Counted from the first letter of the stretch, positions 47,588 to 60,240 are shown. The stretch: DNA of 64,000 nt from Siphonodentalium dalli (GCA_032622095.1 CP136064.1:279395614-279459613); one strand, 5' to 3'. Translations and numbers: made by a program. The notes: generated from the sequence alone by a model not told the origin.

Positions 47588-47735
47588 GGGGGGGGGGGGC
47601 GGGGAAAAACTGCGGGACACAACGTACCGGGGGTGGGGGGGGTACCTAGGCGTCAAAAATTTACACGTAAATTTTTTCCTTATTCATTTAGGGGGGGGGG
47701 GGTTGTCGGAAAAAATTTGCATGTAATTTTTTTCC
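47588..47735. mobile_element. G-run repeat element
   Basis: Runs of 9-13 G at about 47588, 47630 and 47692 alternate with GGAAAAACTGCGGG and GTCGGAAAAAATTTGCATG. Similar wording occurs at 39630-39790 and 48900-49040, so these are probably members of one family. Boundaries are unknown. Confidence 0.45.
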
Positions 47736-48899
47736 AAATATGTATTTTTAGACTCACAACTTCAATTTTCTCTCATTTTATAGAATATGGATTAACCTTA
47801 ATATCCAAATCATATATACATGAGTAGTACAATCCACCTAAAACAATTTTGGATAACCACTGTCTTGGTTTACATGTGATATTGACCCCATTAACCCTCT
47901 TAATAATGCCGACTGTGTCAGTGTCTACCAGTCGAATGCAGAATTATACCCTGCGATCGCTTATCTGGCAAATTTTTACTGCAGAACTATCCCATGTATT
48001 AAACAATTTCTCCTCCAATGGTATCAGAAAACAGTTATATGCTGGTATCTCACTCATCTCATTTGCATCTTTTTCAAAGTCGAGGTAATGACTAGTTGTC
48101 ATTTTTTAAAGTGCATACAAAGTGTTGCGATCACCAATATACATGTTTGTACATGTCATGACATCACGAGGTACAAATCTGCGTTCTACTGGTAGACAAT
48201 GACCATTCTGTGAACTACAGAAAACCACATTCTTAGTGATTCTCCAGGATTCTCAAACAATTGGTGACTTTTTGTGTGATTATCTCTAAAATGCCAAAGT
48301 TCCTGGTTGTTCACATGTTATTATGAATAGTTGAAGGACAGAGTGCAAAGGCATCAACAATCTATCAATATAGATGTGCACTCAATAGATGTGAGTAACT
48401 AATATGTTGCCAGCAGCATTTTGATGCATTTGCCCTCTGTCCTTCGTAAAATAATAAAATGCAAACAACAGGTAACTTGACCAATGTTGGAACGGTCTAT
48501 CAAGTATCAACTTAGTAATCTTATGCCAAACTCATCAGAATAAATTACCCAAGCTATGTTGCTATTGTCAGATTTACTGCAGTAGCATGTCCTTAACTTA
48601 AAAATAGTGCGTTTTTATTCAATCAGTGTACAAAATATGTCTATAACACTATATCAGCTGATAATCGGTATAACAAACATGTTATATTTTATACATAATT
48701 GATCAACCTTGTCCACTACATTCTATTTGAGCTTCGGTAAACCTCAGCTCAAATCAAATTAAGTGAACTCGATTGATAAATTTCGTATAAAATAGAAACT
48801 TTAGTGAGATCCTCTTTATCTCAAACTTGAACCAACTTAATTTCCTGTCAAACCGAGTTGTTGTCCGGCTGCAGCCGGCTGGGGTAAATTTGATTTTTC

Positions 48900-49040
48900 T
48901 GTGGGGGGGGGGGTCAATGGTCAGTGGAAAAACTGCAATTTTTGCTGTTTTTTGGGGGGGGGGGGTACCCAAACCGACTCAAAAAAAAGTTTTTTCCCAC
49001 CCTGTGTCTGCAGTTTTTTCCGCCCCCCCCCCCCCCCCTG
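48900..49040. mobile_element. G-run/C-run element
   Basis: It starts CTGTGGGGGGGGG and ends CGCCCCCCCCCCC..CTG, with an internal GTTTTTTGGGGGGGGGG and GTCTGCAGTTTTTTCC. The inverted G/C ends and the TTTTTTCCG motif link it to the insertion at 39630. Confidence 0.5.
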
Positions 49041-49170
49041 TTATAACAAGTTTTTCTATGTTCACCCTCCAAAATCACCGCAACGACTATACTAACTTCC
49101 TAATGGCGCTTTGGGCGTGCGCCGAAAGCGACAAAAAATGCGCCATTTAGTAAAGCGCCGAACGCGACAA

Positions 49171-49280
49171 AATGTGCGATATCAGCGCATGTTTCGGCGC
49201 GCCGAAAGCGACAAACTGTGCACCGTAACTAACATTTTGTCGCTTTCGGCGCGCCGAAACGTGCGCTAATATCGCACATT
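49171..49280. repeat. GC-rich hairpin of about 45-bp arms
   Basis: AATGTGCGATATCAGCGCAT and TTTCGGCGCGCCGAAAGCGA pair with the complement ending AATATCGCACATT; there are two mismatches. A further partial copy (GCGCCGAACGCGACAAAATG) lies just upstream at about 49152. CG content is high for this window. Confidence 0.8.
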
Positions 49281-49333
49281 GGGAAGTGGCCCTAATATAG
49301 TATTCCATAGAAAACAGATAATATAAGAGCAAA

Positions 49334-49459
49334 ATGATTTGTATTCATTGGTGGGATATGTTCAGATAATAAGTTCAGCTAACTGTTTGTTGAACTTATT
49401 ATGTGAACATTTCCCAAAGGAAATACTCATCGATTAATTTTTAGTAGGAAAGGGTTTAA
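49334..49459. mobile_element. Family F hairpin element, copy 2
   Basis: Arms ATGTTCAGATAATAAGTTCA and TGAACTTATTATGTGAACAT, with flanks TTGTATTCATTGG and TAGGAAAGGGTT as in the copy at 15262. Confidence 0.65.
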
Positions 49460-49476
49460 TATGCTGCTTAAACATA

Positions 49477-49954
49477 CAGTGAGAGCTTTCCGATGAATGG
49501 CAACAAGCCATATTTCCGATTAACTCTTTACCCAACAAACCGGCCAAAACCGGCCAAATAAAGCTTCAACAGCCTAAAATATCTTCGGTCTGTCTCAATA
49601 GAACCATACAAATATGGATATCATTGGAACCGGCTCCTTGACCACATTGTGATAGTTACAGTTATGCCCTGTGCCAATGCATTCTCTTATATATGCGAGT
49701 CGAACATAGGTCGCCTCGCATATATAAGAGAATGCATTGGCCTAAAAAAAATATTTTTTTAACACTTTTTACCATTTTTCTTACATTCTTTAACAGTTTT
49801 ATAATTTTTAATGTGTTAAGCCAATGGTCGACTCGCATATATAAGAGAATGCATTGGCACAGGGCCCTTCTGTTTGGTAAAGGGTTAAATCCTGAAATGT
49901 TACCCATATAATTCTGCTGTGGTTAAGGAGTCGATTATTTAGAGAATTACTGTA
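49477..49954. mobile_element. Mariner-like M element (right half) interrupted by a family A MITE
   Basis: GAGAGCTTTCCGATGAATGG at 49481 continues after the inserted MITE with TAAATCCTGAAATGTTACCC and ends ATTACTG|TA at 49952. The M consensus CCGACTAAATCC reads CCGATTAAATCC here, which creates the TTAA used by the insertion. Confidence 0.85.
49520..49888 (+). mobile_element. Family A piggyBac-like MITE, copy 7, nested
   Basis: TTAA at 49520-49523 and 49885-49888. The left end reads CTCTTTACCCAACA (one change). The first P module (49674-49741) is whole and the second is halved (about 49829-49858). Side arm on the left. Confidence 0.87.
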
Positions 49955-52270
49955 TACCTTCTGATCCCTTCTGGTACATGAGAGAGAAATCAATTCTCCA
50001 AAGGACAAAAACAGGGATAAGTTGCAAATTATTTGGAGACGATATCCATCAAGTTGCCATCTGACCCCATACCTCCCCATCCCACACCCGCCCCTGCGCT
50101 GCTCCTTTGGCCCTCTCGGGTGCACCCTCATTCGCCGCTCTCCACCAACTGCCGACAATGTTTGTTGCCAGCTTATCAAACTCTTAGACTACATTCTCAT
50201 AATAGATCAAAGGCCTGTGTGTAAATATAACTGAGGTAAGAGTGTGAGCGGGAGTTCTGTGATGTAGTGCAGAGAGTGTGGCTGGAATATAACGAGAATC
50301 CATTACAACACAGGTAGGTCAAAGCAGGTAAGCTTCGTGCATGGTTCTTATAATCAGTATGGTCGCACTGCATGGATATAATATCCAGGGAAATAAAAAC
50401 TTGGTTTTCGGTGCCCAACATTGTTAGGTATAATATATTGGAATCTGCCAATAATTCTATAAATAATAAAACACATTTTGGTGGAGCATTCATATTGTTG
50501 TTCCGCATAATGCTAAGGTGACAGAATATATACTGCGTGTTTATGTTTGTGAAGCTGCTTTACTTTACACCGTGGTAGTGCTGATTTAGTGCTGAAATTA
50601 TTTATTTATAAACACAAGGGTGTCAACCCCCTCTCATGAATCCTGAGTACCAGTTAAAGGTACTCAATCTGATCAGATGCTCATAAATTACTATTTATTT
50701 GGCTTCGGGGGTAAAAATATATTTGATTCGAGTCGAGGAACACACCCATCAAAGCTCAGAGTGATTAGATATGGATTTTTGAAGTTTGTTATTTCTCGAG
50801 ATGTGTAATAATTTGTGGCCTAGAAACGGAGGGTCTTGCGGATGAAGATGGATAACTCTAAAATCAAGTGGTAATACAGTCAAATTTTGTGAAATACGGC
50901 CATATTTTGTTGAACAAAATGTTGATAAATAACACGTTTTAGGAAATTTGATACCATAATTGACAGTGATTAGCATTATTTTGTTGCAATAAATCGATTC
51001 TGATAACTAAAGTGTATTTTTAAGTAATGTTTTTGTTGTTGTATGGGGACTGTCTGATTTAGCAGAGAGAGGTGAATCCTATGCACTGGTTAAGAAAGTA
51101 TTAAGAATACAAGTCACGGTTATTTCACACTAATCCAGACTAATCTGATAATTTCCACTCATCTGCTGAAGTAATGTCCATAACTTGAACACACCGAGAT
51201 TTATGAGATTGATTACATCAACGTACATGTATGTCATTTTGGCTCAGAAATTTTAACAATTTGATAAAAGCTACATATCAGCCTTGTTGTTAAAATCCTG
51301 AACCTGAAAATTGTCAAATCCTAACATCTAGACTGGCATCAAGCTTCCAAGTATTGTACATTTCCAACCTGACACCACCCCTAAGGTTGGAAAATTTCCA
51401 ACTGATGGCCATTTCAGTAAAAATAATTTACCAAAAGTAAGAAAATATGCAAAATTTAATGTTGGCCTAAATACAACAAATTCCCAACTAACAAATTATT
51501 GGAAAATCAAACTACAAGAAAAATTTCAACCTATTGTTGTTTGTGTGAAATTTCCAACCAATGTTTGGTCAGGTATGAAATTTTCAACTATTGAAATTTT
51601 TTGACCAAAGTTAAGGGTGAGACACCCCCCCCCCCCTTGTCTCCTCATCCCTGCGTGGTCTGATAATACACATTACACTAAATTTCATCTGTCAGAAATA
51701 TCTTTTAACTTAAATTCTGAAATTTCCAATTGTTGAAAATGTTGAATTATTAGGGGGCATCCCTCCCCTAACCCCCCTGTCGCTACACTAAGCCGTTAAG
51801 TAGGCCTCAGGAATGTGGTGACAAAAGTTGGGGGGGGGGACCCCCCCCCCCCCCCCCCCCACTCCTCACAGTTAGAATTAGTTGGAAATTATATATACAC
51901 AACATCTTGGTTGAAATTGTTTGAATTATCAACTAGTACTTATAAGTGGAGAATATATGTTGTTTTATAGACAAACAGCTGCATATTTTTCTACTTTTGG
52001 TCAAAAATTGATGCCGAAATGGCCGTCTGTTGAACAGTTTCCAACCTAATTGGGGGGCGAGGGTCAAGTTGAAAATTTCCGAAAGTTTGAGGTAACAGTT
52101 GGATAGTTTCAACACTTTTGGTGTGCAAATGGAATTTCGCTAGTTTGGTCTGTTTCCAGGGGGTGTACTTGTAAAAGTTGGTCACCCCCACTCAGCGGGG
52201 GACCGCCTGGCCACGGCCCTGCTGAGCCTTCAAATGCCCTTATCGCCCATTCGGAGTCACTCCATGAACA
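49955..52270. other. No recognised gene; poly-C/poly-G tracts and AT-rich sequence
   Basis: 50040-50160 is GC-rich with several open frames but nothing recognised. 51320-52200 repeats GGAAATTTCCAAC-type phrases and holds long C- or G-runs near 51627 and 51830-51860. It is likely degraded repeat. Confidence 0.45.
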
Positions 52271-52573
52271 TTGGATGTAGAGTTTCGGGTATATGATATC
52301 TCAGCTGATAATGTCGTGATCAATTGTAAATTCAGAATAGAATCATGGATATTTGCCAATTTCCCGTATTTCAATCCTGTGTGTTTTAGTCATCGCGGAA
52401 ATTGGTTACCAGTTACCGATAAAAGCCGACAGATGTTCTGGGTTGTAAAGGCAATCATCTTTGAAAACAAGACTGTCTTACCCAAAGAAAACATACCCGA
52501 CCTAATTCGTAAACGAACTAAACTGCGCATAAAAACAGAAGTCTCTGGACTCAGACATGAGTCAGCAACATAA
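52271..52573 (+). CDS. Hypothetical open frame, 100 codons
   Basis: It starts MDVEFRVYDISADNVVINCK and ends with a basic stretch (IRKRTKLRIKTEV). No family recognised, no clear splice or promoter context, and the opposite strand is also open for 95 codons. It may be an element remnant or chance. It lies just outside the inverted-repeat element at 52612. Confidence 0.2.
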   Translation: MDVEFRVYDISADNVVINCKFRIESWIFANFPYFNPVCFSHRGNWLPVTDKSRQMFWVVKAIIFENKTVLPKENIPDLIRKRTKLRIKTEVSGLRHESAT

Positions 52574-52611
52574 ATTATGTATTGTTTAACACGAGTTGAA
52601 TGTGTGTTGTG

Positions 52612-53335
52612 GAAGTGATGATCTAGATCATTACACGAATATCTACTCTGGCTACGCCTGTGGAGTTCATATTCCACCCGTTATAAACATGCATGGGAAC
52701 ATTTGATGTTCAGACCTATTCTCACTGAGCACTTTATAACATTGAACACATTATATACGTAATGGTTAGAGCACAAGAATTGTTCTTTACCAGAATCAAT
52801 CGAGTCGGAGACGAGATTTATTCTGGTGAAGAACAATTCGCGTGCTCTGATCGACTTAGAGCACAATTGATCACACATAATGCAATAAACTGGAAATTTG
52901 CCGTGCGCTGGCCGCGATTGGGCATAATAGCCGGTTAGCCTCGCCCAAAAACGTGATTAACATGAACTGAATGTGAATAGATATGTCCGAAACAACACGG
53001 ACTGTTCCCACTTTGAAGCGCCCGTGCGATTTGTTTGTTATGAGTTGCGGGTGACTAACAATGTGATAATCATTGAACTATTCCTTCACCAGCCTTGGAA
53101 ATTGGTGTGCTTTACCAAAAATCAGGGAACGATTGCAACAGCGGGATTGTGCTCTAATTGATATTAAAGAACAGGAGTTGGCCTGCTAAGAAATATAGTT
53201 CATGCAATGTGTTTTCAAATAATGTTACAAACTTCTCTGTCAGAACATCAAAAAGTTCCCAGGTTTCGTACTGGTGGAATATGAACTCCACGGGCGTTGC
53301 AGAGAAGATATTCGTAACATGATATATTGTGGCCG
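52612..53335. mobile_element. ~720-bp inverted-repeat element with an internal hairpin
   Basis: The left end (TTACACGAATATCTACTCTG, then TGTGGAGTTCATATTCCACC) is matched in reverse at 53270-53320 (GGTGGAATATGAACTCCACG, then AGAAGATATTCGTAACATGA). Within it, 52770-52842 is an imperfect hairpin with AGAGCACAAGAATTGTTCTT arms. No coding frame was recognised. Confidence 0.65.
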
Positions 53336-54284
53336 GATCATGCTAAATCTATATCCAGTTATATTTTCTACTTGAGAGGTTTAGCTTGAATAACTTCAAA
53401 CTTTAGTAAGTCGTCACCCGCAGCGGGACTAAATTGAGACACTCGTTGTGTGCAAAAAATATAAAAGTCTGTATAAACATCATACCAAAAAGAACATGGA
53501 GAAATAGATAGAACTTTGTTCTTATATTCTTTATCATAATTCTCCAATAGCGAAATTTCGCCATTTGAAACCATTAATATGCAAACAAAACTGTAACAGT
53601 GATTTGTCAACAAACATCGCTAATCTCTCGAATACTTCAGATAGAGAAAAACCTTGAAATTACTTCTTCGGAGAAAATAAACCCTCTTTAAAATCACTTC
53701 TTCGGAAGAAAACTCTCTTTAAAAAACACTCTTAAAATGTTAACAATATTAGCGGTAATTATAATGAAAATGTGTTTATGTTTATTTTGCACTAATCCAT
53801 GACTCAGTTGCATTCATTTGTTGTATATATTCGGTTGAATATAAAAGGAGATGGTCCCATATATGGCCGGATGAAGTGTACAGTACTGCTTTAACCCAAA
53901 TAATTAAATAAGTATATTCTCCACTAAATAGGGATGACTCTTAAGTCAACAAATACGACTCATCCGTCTGCATCCGTCAGAAAAAAAAACATAACTACAG
54001 TATAGGTACTCTGCTACATTGATAGTTGGTACAGGTGCACTCTCTCGTACATATACTTGGATAATTCTCAAGTAAACGTGCTATAAAGAGAAGCTCTCTG
54101 TCGGGGATTACCATGGTAGTTTTGTCACAAAATACATAATGCAGCACCGGGTTTAAGACTTAAAGATAAGTCTCTCTTCTTGGATAACACCCATCTTACC
54201 CGTTACAACAACATTGATCCATAAAGAAAAACAAATCAATTAATAAATGGCACGACCATGATAGGCGAAGTCAACCTAAATCCG
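53336..54284. other. No recognised gene
   Basis: AT-rich. ACTTCTTCGGA..AACCCTCTTTAAAA-type phrases are duplicated near 53660-53720. The phrase TAAAAGGAGATGGTCCCAT at 53851 also occurs near 1614, marking another unclassified repeat. Confidence 0.5.
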
Positions 54285-55530
54285 TGTAAGTATATAAGTA
54301 TAAAGAATCCGTATAACTCCATGTTAGTATAATGTAAAGTATAATGTAAATATAATGAATAGGTGATCTAAGTATAATGTAAGTAGAATGTAAATATTAT
54401 TTAAGTTTATAATGTAAGTATAATGCAAGTATGATGTAAGTATAATGTAAGTATAATTTAAGCATAATGTAAGTGATGTAATTATAATGTAAGTATAATG
54501 TAATTATAACGCAAGTATAATGTAAGTATGACGTAGGTATAATGTAAGTATAATATAAGTATATAATGTAAGTACAATGTAAGTATGATCGAAGTATAAT
54601 TGTAAGTATAATGTAAATATAATTTAAGTATATAATGTAAATGTAATGCAAGTATGATGTAAGTATGATGTAAGTATAATTTAAGTGTAATGTAGGTATA
54701 ATTTAAGCATAATTTAAGTGGTGTAATTATAATGTAAGTATAATGTAATTATAATGCAAGTATAATTTAAGTATGACGTAGGTATAATGTAAGTATAATG
54801 TGAGTATAATATAAGTATAATATAAGTATATACTGTAAGTATGATGTAAGTATGATGTAAGTGTAATGTAAGTATAATGTAAGTATAAATTAGGTATACT
54901 TTAAGTATAGTGCAAGTATAATTTAAGCACAATGTAAGTATGATATAAGTATGATGTAATTATAATGCAACTATAATTTAAGTATCATAATGTAAGTATA
55001 ATCTAAGTATGATGTAAGTATAATGTAAGTATGATGTAAGTATGGTGTAAGTATAATGTAAGTGTAATGTAAGTAAGATGTAAGTATAATGTAAGTGTAA
55101 TGTAAGTATGATGTAAGTATAATGTAAGTATAATGTAAGTATAATGTAAGTATAATGTAAGTATGATGAAAGTATAATGTAAGTGTAATGTAAATATAAT
55201 TCAAGTATAATGACTCGGGTGTATATCCATGTTTTAAGTATCATGTAAGTATAATGTAAGTATATTGTAAGTGTAGGGTAAGTATAATGTAAACATAATG
55301 TAAGTATGAGTGTAAATATAATGTAAGTATATAATGTAAGTATAATGTAGTATAATGCAAGTATAATGTAAGTATACAATTTAAGTGTAATTTAAGTATA
55401 ATGTAATTATAATGTAAGTATTATATAAGTCTAATGTACATATAATGTAACTATAATGTAAGTATAATATAAATATAATATAAGTATCATGTAAATATAA
55501 TGTAAGTATGATGTAAGTATAATGACTCGG
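54285..55530. repeat. Minisatellite, ~11-bp unit TATAATGTAAG, about 1.2 kb
   Basis: More than 100 imperfect copies of AAGTATAATGT with A/G and T/C variants. Since 11 is not a multiple of 3, the reverse strand shows long open frames of Tyr/Ile/Leu/His/Thr residues with an 11-residue period. These are sequence artefacts, not proteins. Confidence 0.95.
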
Positions 55531-55689
55531 GTGTAGTATTTATATAGATATAATTGAAATTAATCCTTATTTTGTGGCATGCTTCCGACTTGTCTCAGCC
55601 TCTCAGGTCATGTAACGTGGATACTGTTGCAGGACAAATGCGAGAAAACCAAATGGCCCGGCGGTAGTACATAGTGATCTTGTGGATAT

Positions 55690-56243
55690 TAACATGTTGT
55701 GGGTACACAATTGTATATACATGATATGATTGTGGCTGTTGACCTGTGTGGTATTCACATATATACCTGATGATATTATTGTGGCTGTTAATTGACCTGT
55801 TGTGGTATACAAACACATATATACATGACATGGTTGTGTCTGTTGACCTGTTGTGGTATACACACATGTATATACATGATATGATTGTGGCTGTTGACTT
55901 GTTGTGGGTACACACATGTACATGCATGCTATGATTGTGGCTGTTGACCTGTTGTTGGTACACACATGTGCATGCATGCTATGATTGTGGCTGTTGACCT
56001 GTTGTTGGTACACAGATGTATATAAATGATTGTATTGTGGCTGTTGGCCTTTTGTTGCTACACACGTGTAGATAGATACACGACAAGATTATGGCTGTTG
56101 ACATGTTGTGGTATACACAAATGTATATACATGGTATGATTGTGGCTGTTGACCTGATGCGTGTTCACACATGTATATACATGACATGATTGTGGCTGTT
56201 TACCTGTTGTGGGTACACACATGTATATACATGCTATGATTAA
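55690..56243. repeat. Minisatellite, ~54-bp unit, about 10 copies
   Basis: The unit holds GATTGTGGCTGTTGACCTGT followed by GGTACACACATGTATATACA and ATG. Copies vary by small indels. Reverse-strand open frames with an 18-residue period come from the 54-bp unit. Confidence 0.93.
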
Positions 56244-57149
56244 GTTGTTATGCTGGAACTTACGGTTAACGTTCTTTTGTAGACACAGACCGACAATTGG
56301 TTTAAAGATTATGAACAAACAAAAAGGAAATAAACAACAACAAAACACAAAAAATGAACAAAACACGGCTGCCGCGTGCGTAATGCGTATACGGTATCCC
56401 CCATATTTCAGGGTTTTGAGTGTGCATTTTTCTAACGATCGTTCCGGTTGTATACATGTTTTGTGGATAATATATTCCATTGGTACACACACTGACACAC
56501 ATGCATATCAATGTATTGCGTATGAACTAGAATACGTAATTCGAGGGTTCACAAATGTTTACAGTGTGTAATCGAGGCCTATATACACTCCGTTGTACCC
56601 GTTAATCTCCACACGTTGGAAGATATCCAGAGCGCAGAGAAGCATGCGATCTCTGTCAGATCTCGTTTATGCGTCTGACGATAATTACCTGCTCATCTTA
56701 ACTTCAAACCTCTAAAGCGAGTCGTGTTATTGCAAACACCGTTAGCATCAATGTCAAAGGGATTGTATATACCAACAGGTTGCACAAAGGTGTATTAACG
56801 GAAATGATTCTCATAAAGTATAGAATCCGGAGGGAGTCACGGGCGTGTGATCTATCTGGGTGTAAATGCGTCATATAATTTGAATTATATCGACCCAGAC
56901 CGAGTACCCCGTTGATTGAACATTTTATGTATGGAACCAGTCTTGAGTGAACCTAGACTATCTAGAACCAAAGACGACATAGGGGGAGCTGTGTGTCTAC
57001 TACCCCCTCAAAGTTTGGTAAAAACAGTTGGGGAACATTGGTTGCATAATTTTATTTGCATCCACCCTTTGGATTGCAACTTTCCAACTGGTATTTCAAG
57101 CTTTCCAACTGTTGGAAATGTTCAACCTGACATGTACTAGTGGTGTCCC
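56244..57149. other. No recognised gene
   Basis: An ordinary AT-rich stretch between the minisatellite and a family A copy. An A-rich run lies at about 56310-56360. Confidence 0.5.
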
Positions 57150-57548
57150 TTAACCCTTTACCCAACAAACCGGCCAAAACCGGCCAAATAAAGCTTCAAC
57201 AGCCTAAAATATCTTCGGTCTGTCTCAATAAAACCATACACATATGGATAGCATTGGAACCGGCTCCTTGACCACATTGTGATAGTTACAGTTAGCCCTG
57301 TGCCAATGCATTCTCTTATATATGCGAGTCGACCATAGGTCGCCTCGCATATATAAGAGAATGCATTGGCCTAAAAAAAATCTGTTTTTAACACTTTTTA
57401 CCATTTTTTCTTACATTCTTTAACAATTTTATAATTTTTAATGTGTTAAGCCAATGCATTCTCTTATATATGCGAGGCGACCTATGGTCGACTCGCATAT
57501 ATAAGAGAATGCATTGGCACAGGGCCCTTCTGTTGGGTAAAGGGTTAA
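57150..57548 (+). mobile_element. Family A piggyBac-like MITE, copy 8
   Basis: TTAA at 57150-57153 and 57545-57548, CCCTTTACCCAACA ends, P modules at about 57302-57370 and 57449-57517, side arm on the left. Close to copies 3 and 5. Confidence 0.9.
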
Positions 57549-59302
57549 AGGCCCACTTAATTTTCGAACCCCCAGATTACTTTATATAAAATATATGCCA
57601 TATTATATACCATTTGAAAGAGGACGCTCCAAAACATTGTATTATCAACTTATCCGGTGTAATAAACTGTTGACATGTTGTTTTTGTTGAGTTGCCAATG
57701 CGTTTTGTCATCAAGATGGAAGTAAAAATCAGTATTATTTTCAATGCAGGGGGAATAACTCTATATATTAAAGATAGTGTTCTTCCCCTTTCATTGAAAA
57801 AGTTTGAATTATGTTGCATTCTGGGTGCCAGAGAAGGGAAGTCTTCGGCAGTTTTCTATTTCTCTGTGGGCATCTTCTGAGACACAGATGTTTCAAATAG
57901 TGATGAATTATAGTATTTTATTCCTATTTTATGGCATAGATTGTTATTAAAACCGTATATCAAGTCACTAAAAATAATAATCGGAGACTCGAAAATTAAG
58001 GTTGGAACACTGTGACAACTGATGTAGCTGGAAATGTAAAGGTGTACACCTCGCGATATAGGCGGGTACAGGGTTCAAATCATTATTATTTTGGGCGTGT
58101 AGCGACAGCTTGTATCACTCGAACAGTACTCGAATTATACGATATTTCGGTCAAATTTTGGCGATTTCTTAGTTGCCACCCCCAGGATATCTGATCGTCG
58201 TCATCCGAGGATCAACTCGGCCTAATATGGATGGCCAATAGCGCATATTGGTAGAATCGTTATTTGCCTGTGATGGCGAATAGATAAGCACTGAATATAT
58301 AACACCACCACATGCATGGCTAGGAGATAGCCGGTTTAGGATTCCTCTTATATTGTGTTGTAGGAGAAAGTCGGTTTAGGATTCCTCTTATATTGTGTTG
58401 TAGGAGAAAGTCGGTTTAGGATTCCTCTTAATATGTTGGTTGTGTTGAGGAATAATCACCCAAATACAAGACGGTCAAAATGGCGACCAGAAACACTGCC
58501 AGAAACGGAAAAAATCACCGAAACTCGCCGATTATAGTTTTGAAGTGTGAATACTGAGGCGAAGTACTTACCTTATATATATCTCATATAAGAAAAAGTC
58601 ATACAAATCCAAGATGGCACCCAAAATGGTGGACATAATTTTAAAAATAACCCAAAATCCCTCATATTCACATCTGTGGGCATTATACATATAATAACAT
58701 CCAAGGACTGGTTTCCAAAATCTAAGATGGTGGCCAACATGGCAACCGAAGTTTGAAAACATGTTGATGTTCCTTTACTTTCTTACAATGGGCGTTGTTA
58801 TGCGAATTCCACCCATATTTACATGCAGGTTCCACCCATATTTACATGCAGGTATGGATGCGAAGTATTCGATTGAGTAGGGGAATTGTTACTCAAAGCT
58901 AAGTCGGCAGCCAGAAATTGAAAAGTCATCGATATTTTCAAATTATAATTTCCACTTTTGCCATAACATCAATATTTAGGCCTACAGACGATGCACACAT
59001 AAATCAGCTACCGGTTGCTATTTAAAACGTCTTCAAATGATTAACGTAGCTATTGTCACATTCTGGGTGGAAGGAAATCTACAATGAATAAATTGTGATG
59101 TGGCGTTTCAAAATCCATTCTCTATAGTAAGCGCCATTAAAGTCCGTAAATGTAGGTGGGCCGAATAGTTATATATAATTTGCAACATTCAGAACAACTA
59201 CCTGAGCTGATTCTGATTGGCCACTTTCAGAATTAACTGGACCAGCATCCTCATTGTAACATAGCTTGCTATATCAATACCATATAGCAACACGCGTTAA
59301 AA
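57549..59302. other. No recognised gene; small tandem repeats
   Basis: 58325-58440 holds three copies of a 48-bp unit (AGTCGGTTTAGGATTCCTCT). 58808-58850 has a 22-bp duplication. 57554-58005 may be bounded by a short inverted pair (CTTAATTTTCGA). Confidence 0.6.
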
Positions 59303-60240
59303 GGCCTGGATATAGCGTGTCTGAATTTTGAAGAATGAGGTCCCCAATCACCAAATTAACACTCTGGGGACATCATTCTGCTTAGGCTCATCTTCTGGGA
59401 AGTATCTATAATGTCATATTAGCATTGATTTTAGTGACTTTTTCCCTTCTGTAATTCAGCTTCTATATCCCCTAATTTATTCAGAAGATAAAATGCTTAA
59501 TGGAAGTGAGTAATCAATGGGTGAACATCACCAACTTCAAGATGGTGTTCAACTGGGGAACTTCAATCTGATCCTGGGTCTCCCACATCAGTTAATGCCT
59601 AAGCAGAATGAGGCACACAGAGGGTGAATTTGGTGAATCTAGCCCGCCGTGTGGGATAACGTCACTAAATTCACCCTCTGGGAATCTCATTCTGCTTAAG
59701 CCTCATCTTCCAGAAAGTATCTATAGTCTCAAATTAACATTTTTCCCTACTGTTCAGTTTCTTTATCCCCTAATTTACAGAACATAACATGCTTAACCCT
59801 TTCAGTGCCAGGGCCGATTTTTGTATCAACCCATATACCCTGTGCCAATGCATTCTCTTATATATGCGAGTCGACCATAGGTCGCCTCGCATATATAAGA
59901 GAATGCATTGGCCTAACAATTTGTTGTTTTTTTTTTGTTTTTTTTTACAATTTTAATAATTTATTCTTATATTCTTTAACAGACTTATTTTGTAGGTTTA
60001 GGGCCGATGAGCTCGGCCCCTGGCACTCAAAGGGTTAATGGGTGTGACATATGGGTGAACATCACCAACTTCATATAGGGAACTTCAATCTGATCATTGG
60101 TATCCCATACCAGTTGATAACTAAGCAGTAAGCAGAAGGAGACCCAAAGGGTGAATGTCGTGAAGCTAGCCCACATATGGGATAGCGTCACTAAATTCAC
60201 CCTCTGCAGACCTCATTCTGCAAATGCCAAACATATCCAG
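59303..60240. mobile_element. Family E cluster interrupted by a family B element
   Basis: E hairpins occur near 59335-59385, 59580-59700 and 60125-60230, with reversed interior parts between them (TTCAATCTGATC..GGGTCTCCCA). It appears to be two E copies in opposite orientation. A family B element sits at a TTAA inside. Confidence 0.7.
59793..60038. mobile_element. Family B piggyBac-like element, copy 2, nested
   Basis: TTAA at 59793-59796 and 60035-60038. Ends CCCTTTCAGTGCCAGGGCC and, reversed, CCCTTTGAGTGCCAGGGGCC. It holds one full P module (about 59845-59913). The flanks ATGC and TGGGTGTGAC rejoin into an E-type sequence. Confidence 0.85.

Noticed and set aside
50022-50240. GC-rich stretch as a promoter or coding exon
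   Set aside because: Several open frames exist but no protein, splice-site pair or core promoter pattern could be supported.
54285-55530. Long reverse-strand open frames rich in Tyr, Ile, Leu and Thr
   Set aside because: They come entirely from the 11-bp minisatellite; the period of 11 residues equals three DNA units.
55595-56498. Reverse-strand open frames with an 18-residue repeat
   Set aside because: They are a by-product of the 54-bp minisatellite, and several frames are open at once.
57554-58005. Possible inverted-repeat element bounded by CTTAATTTTCGA
   Set aside because: The paired ends are only about 12 bp with no target duplication and no second copy.
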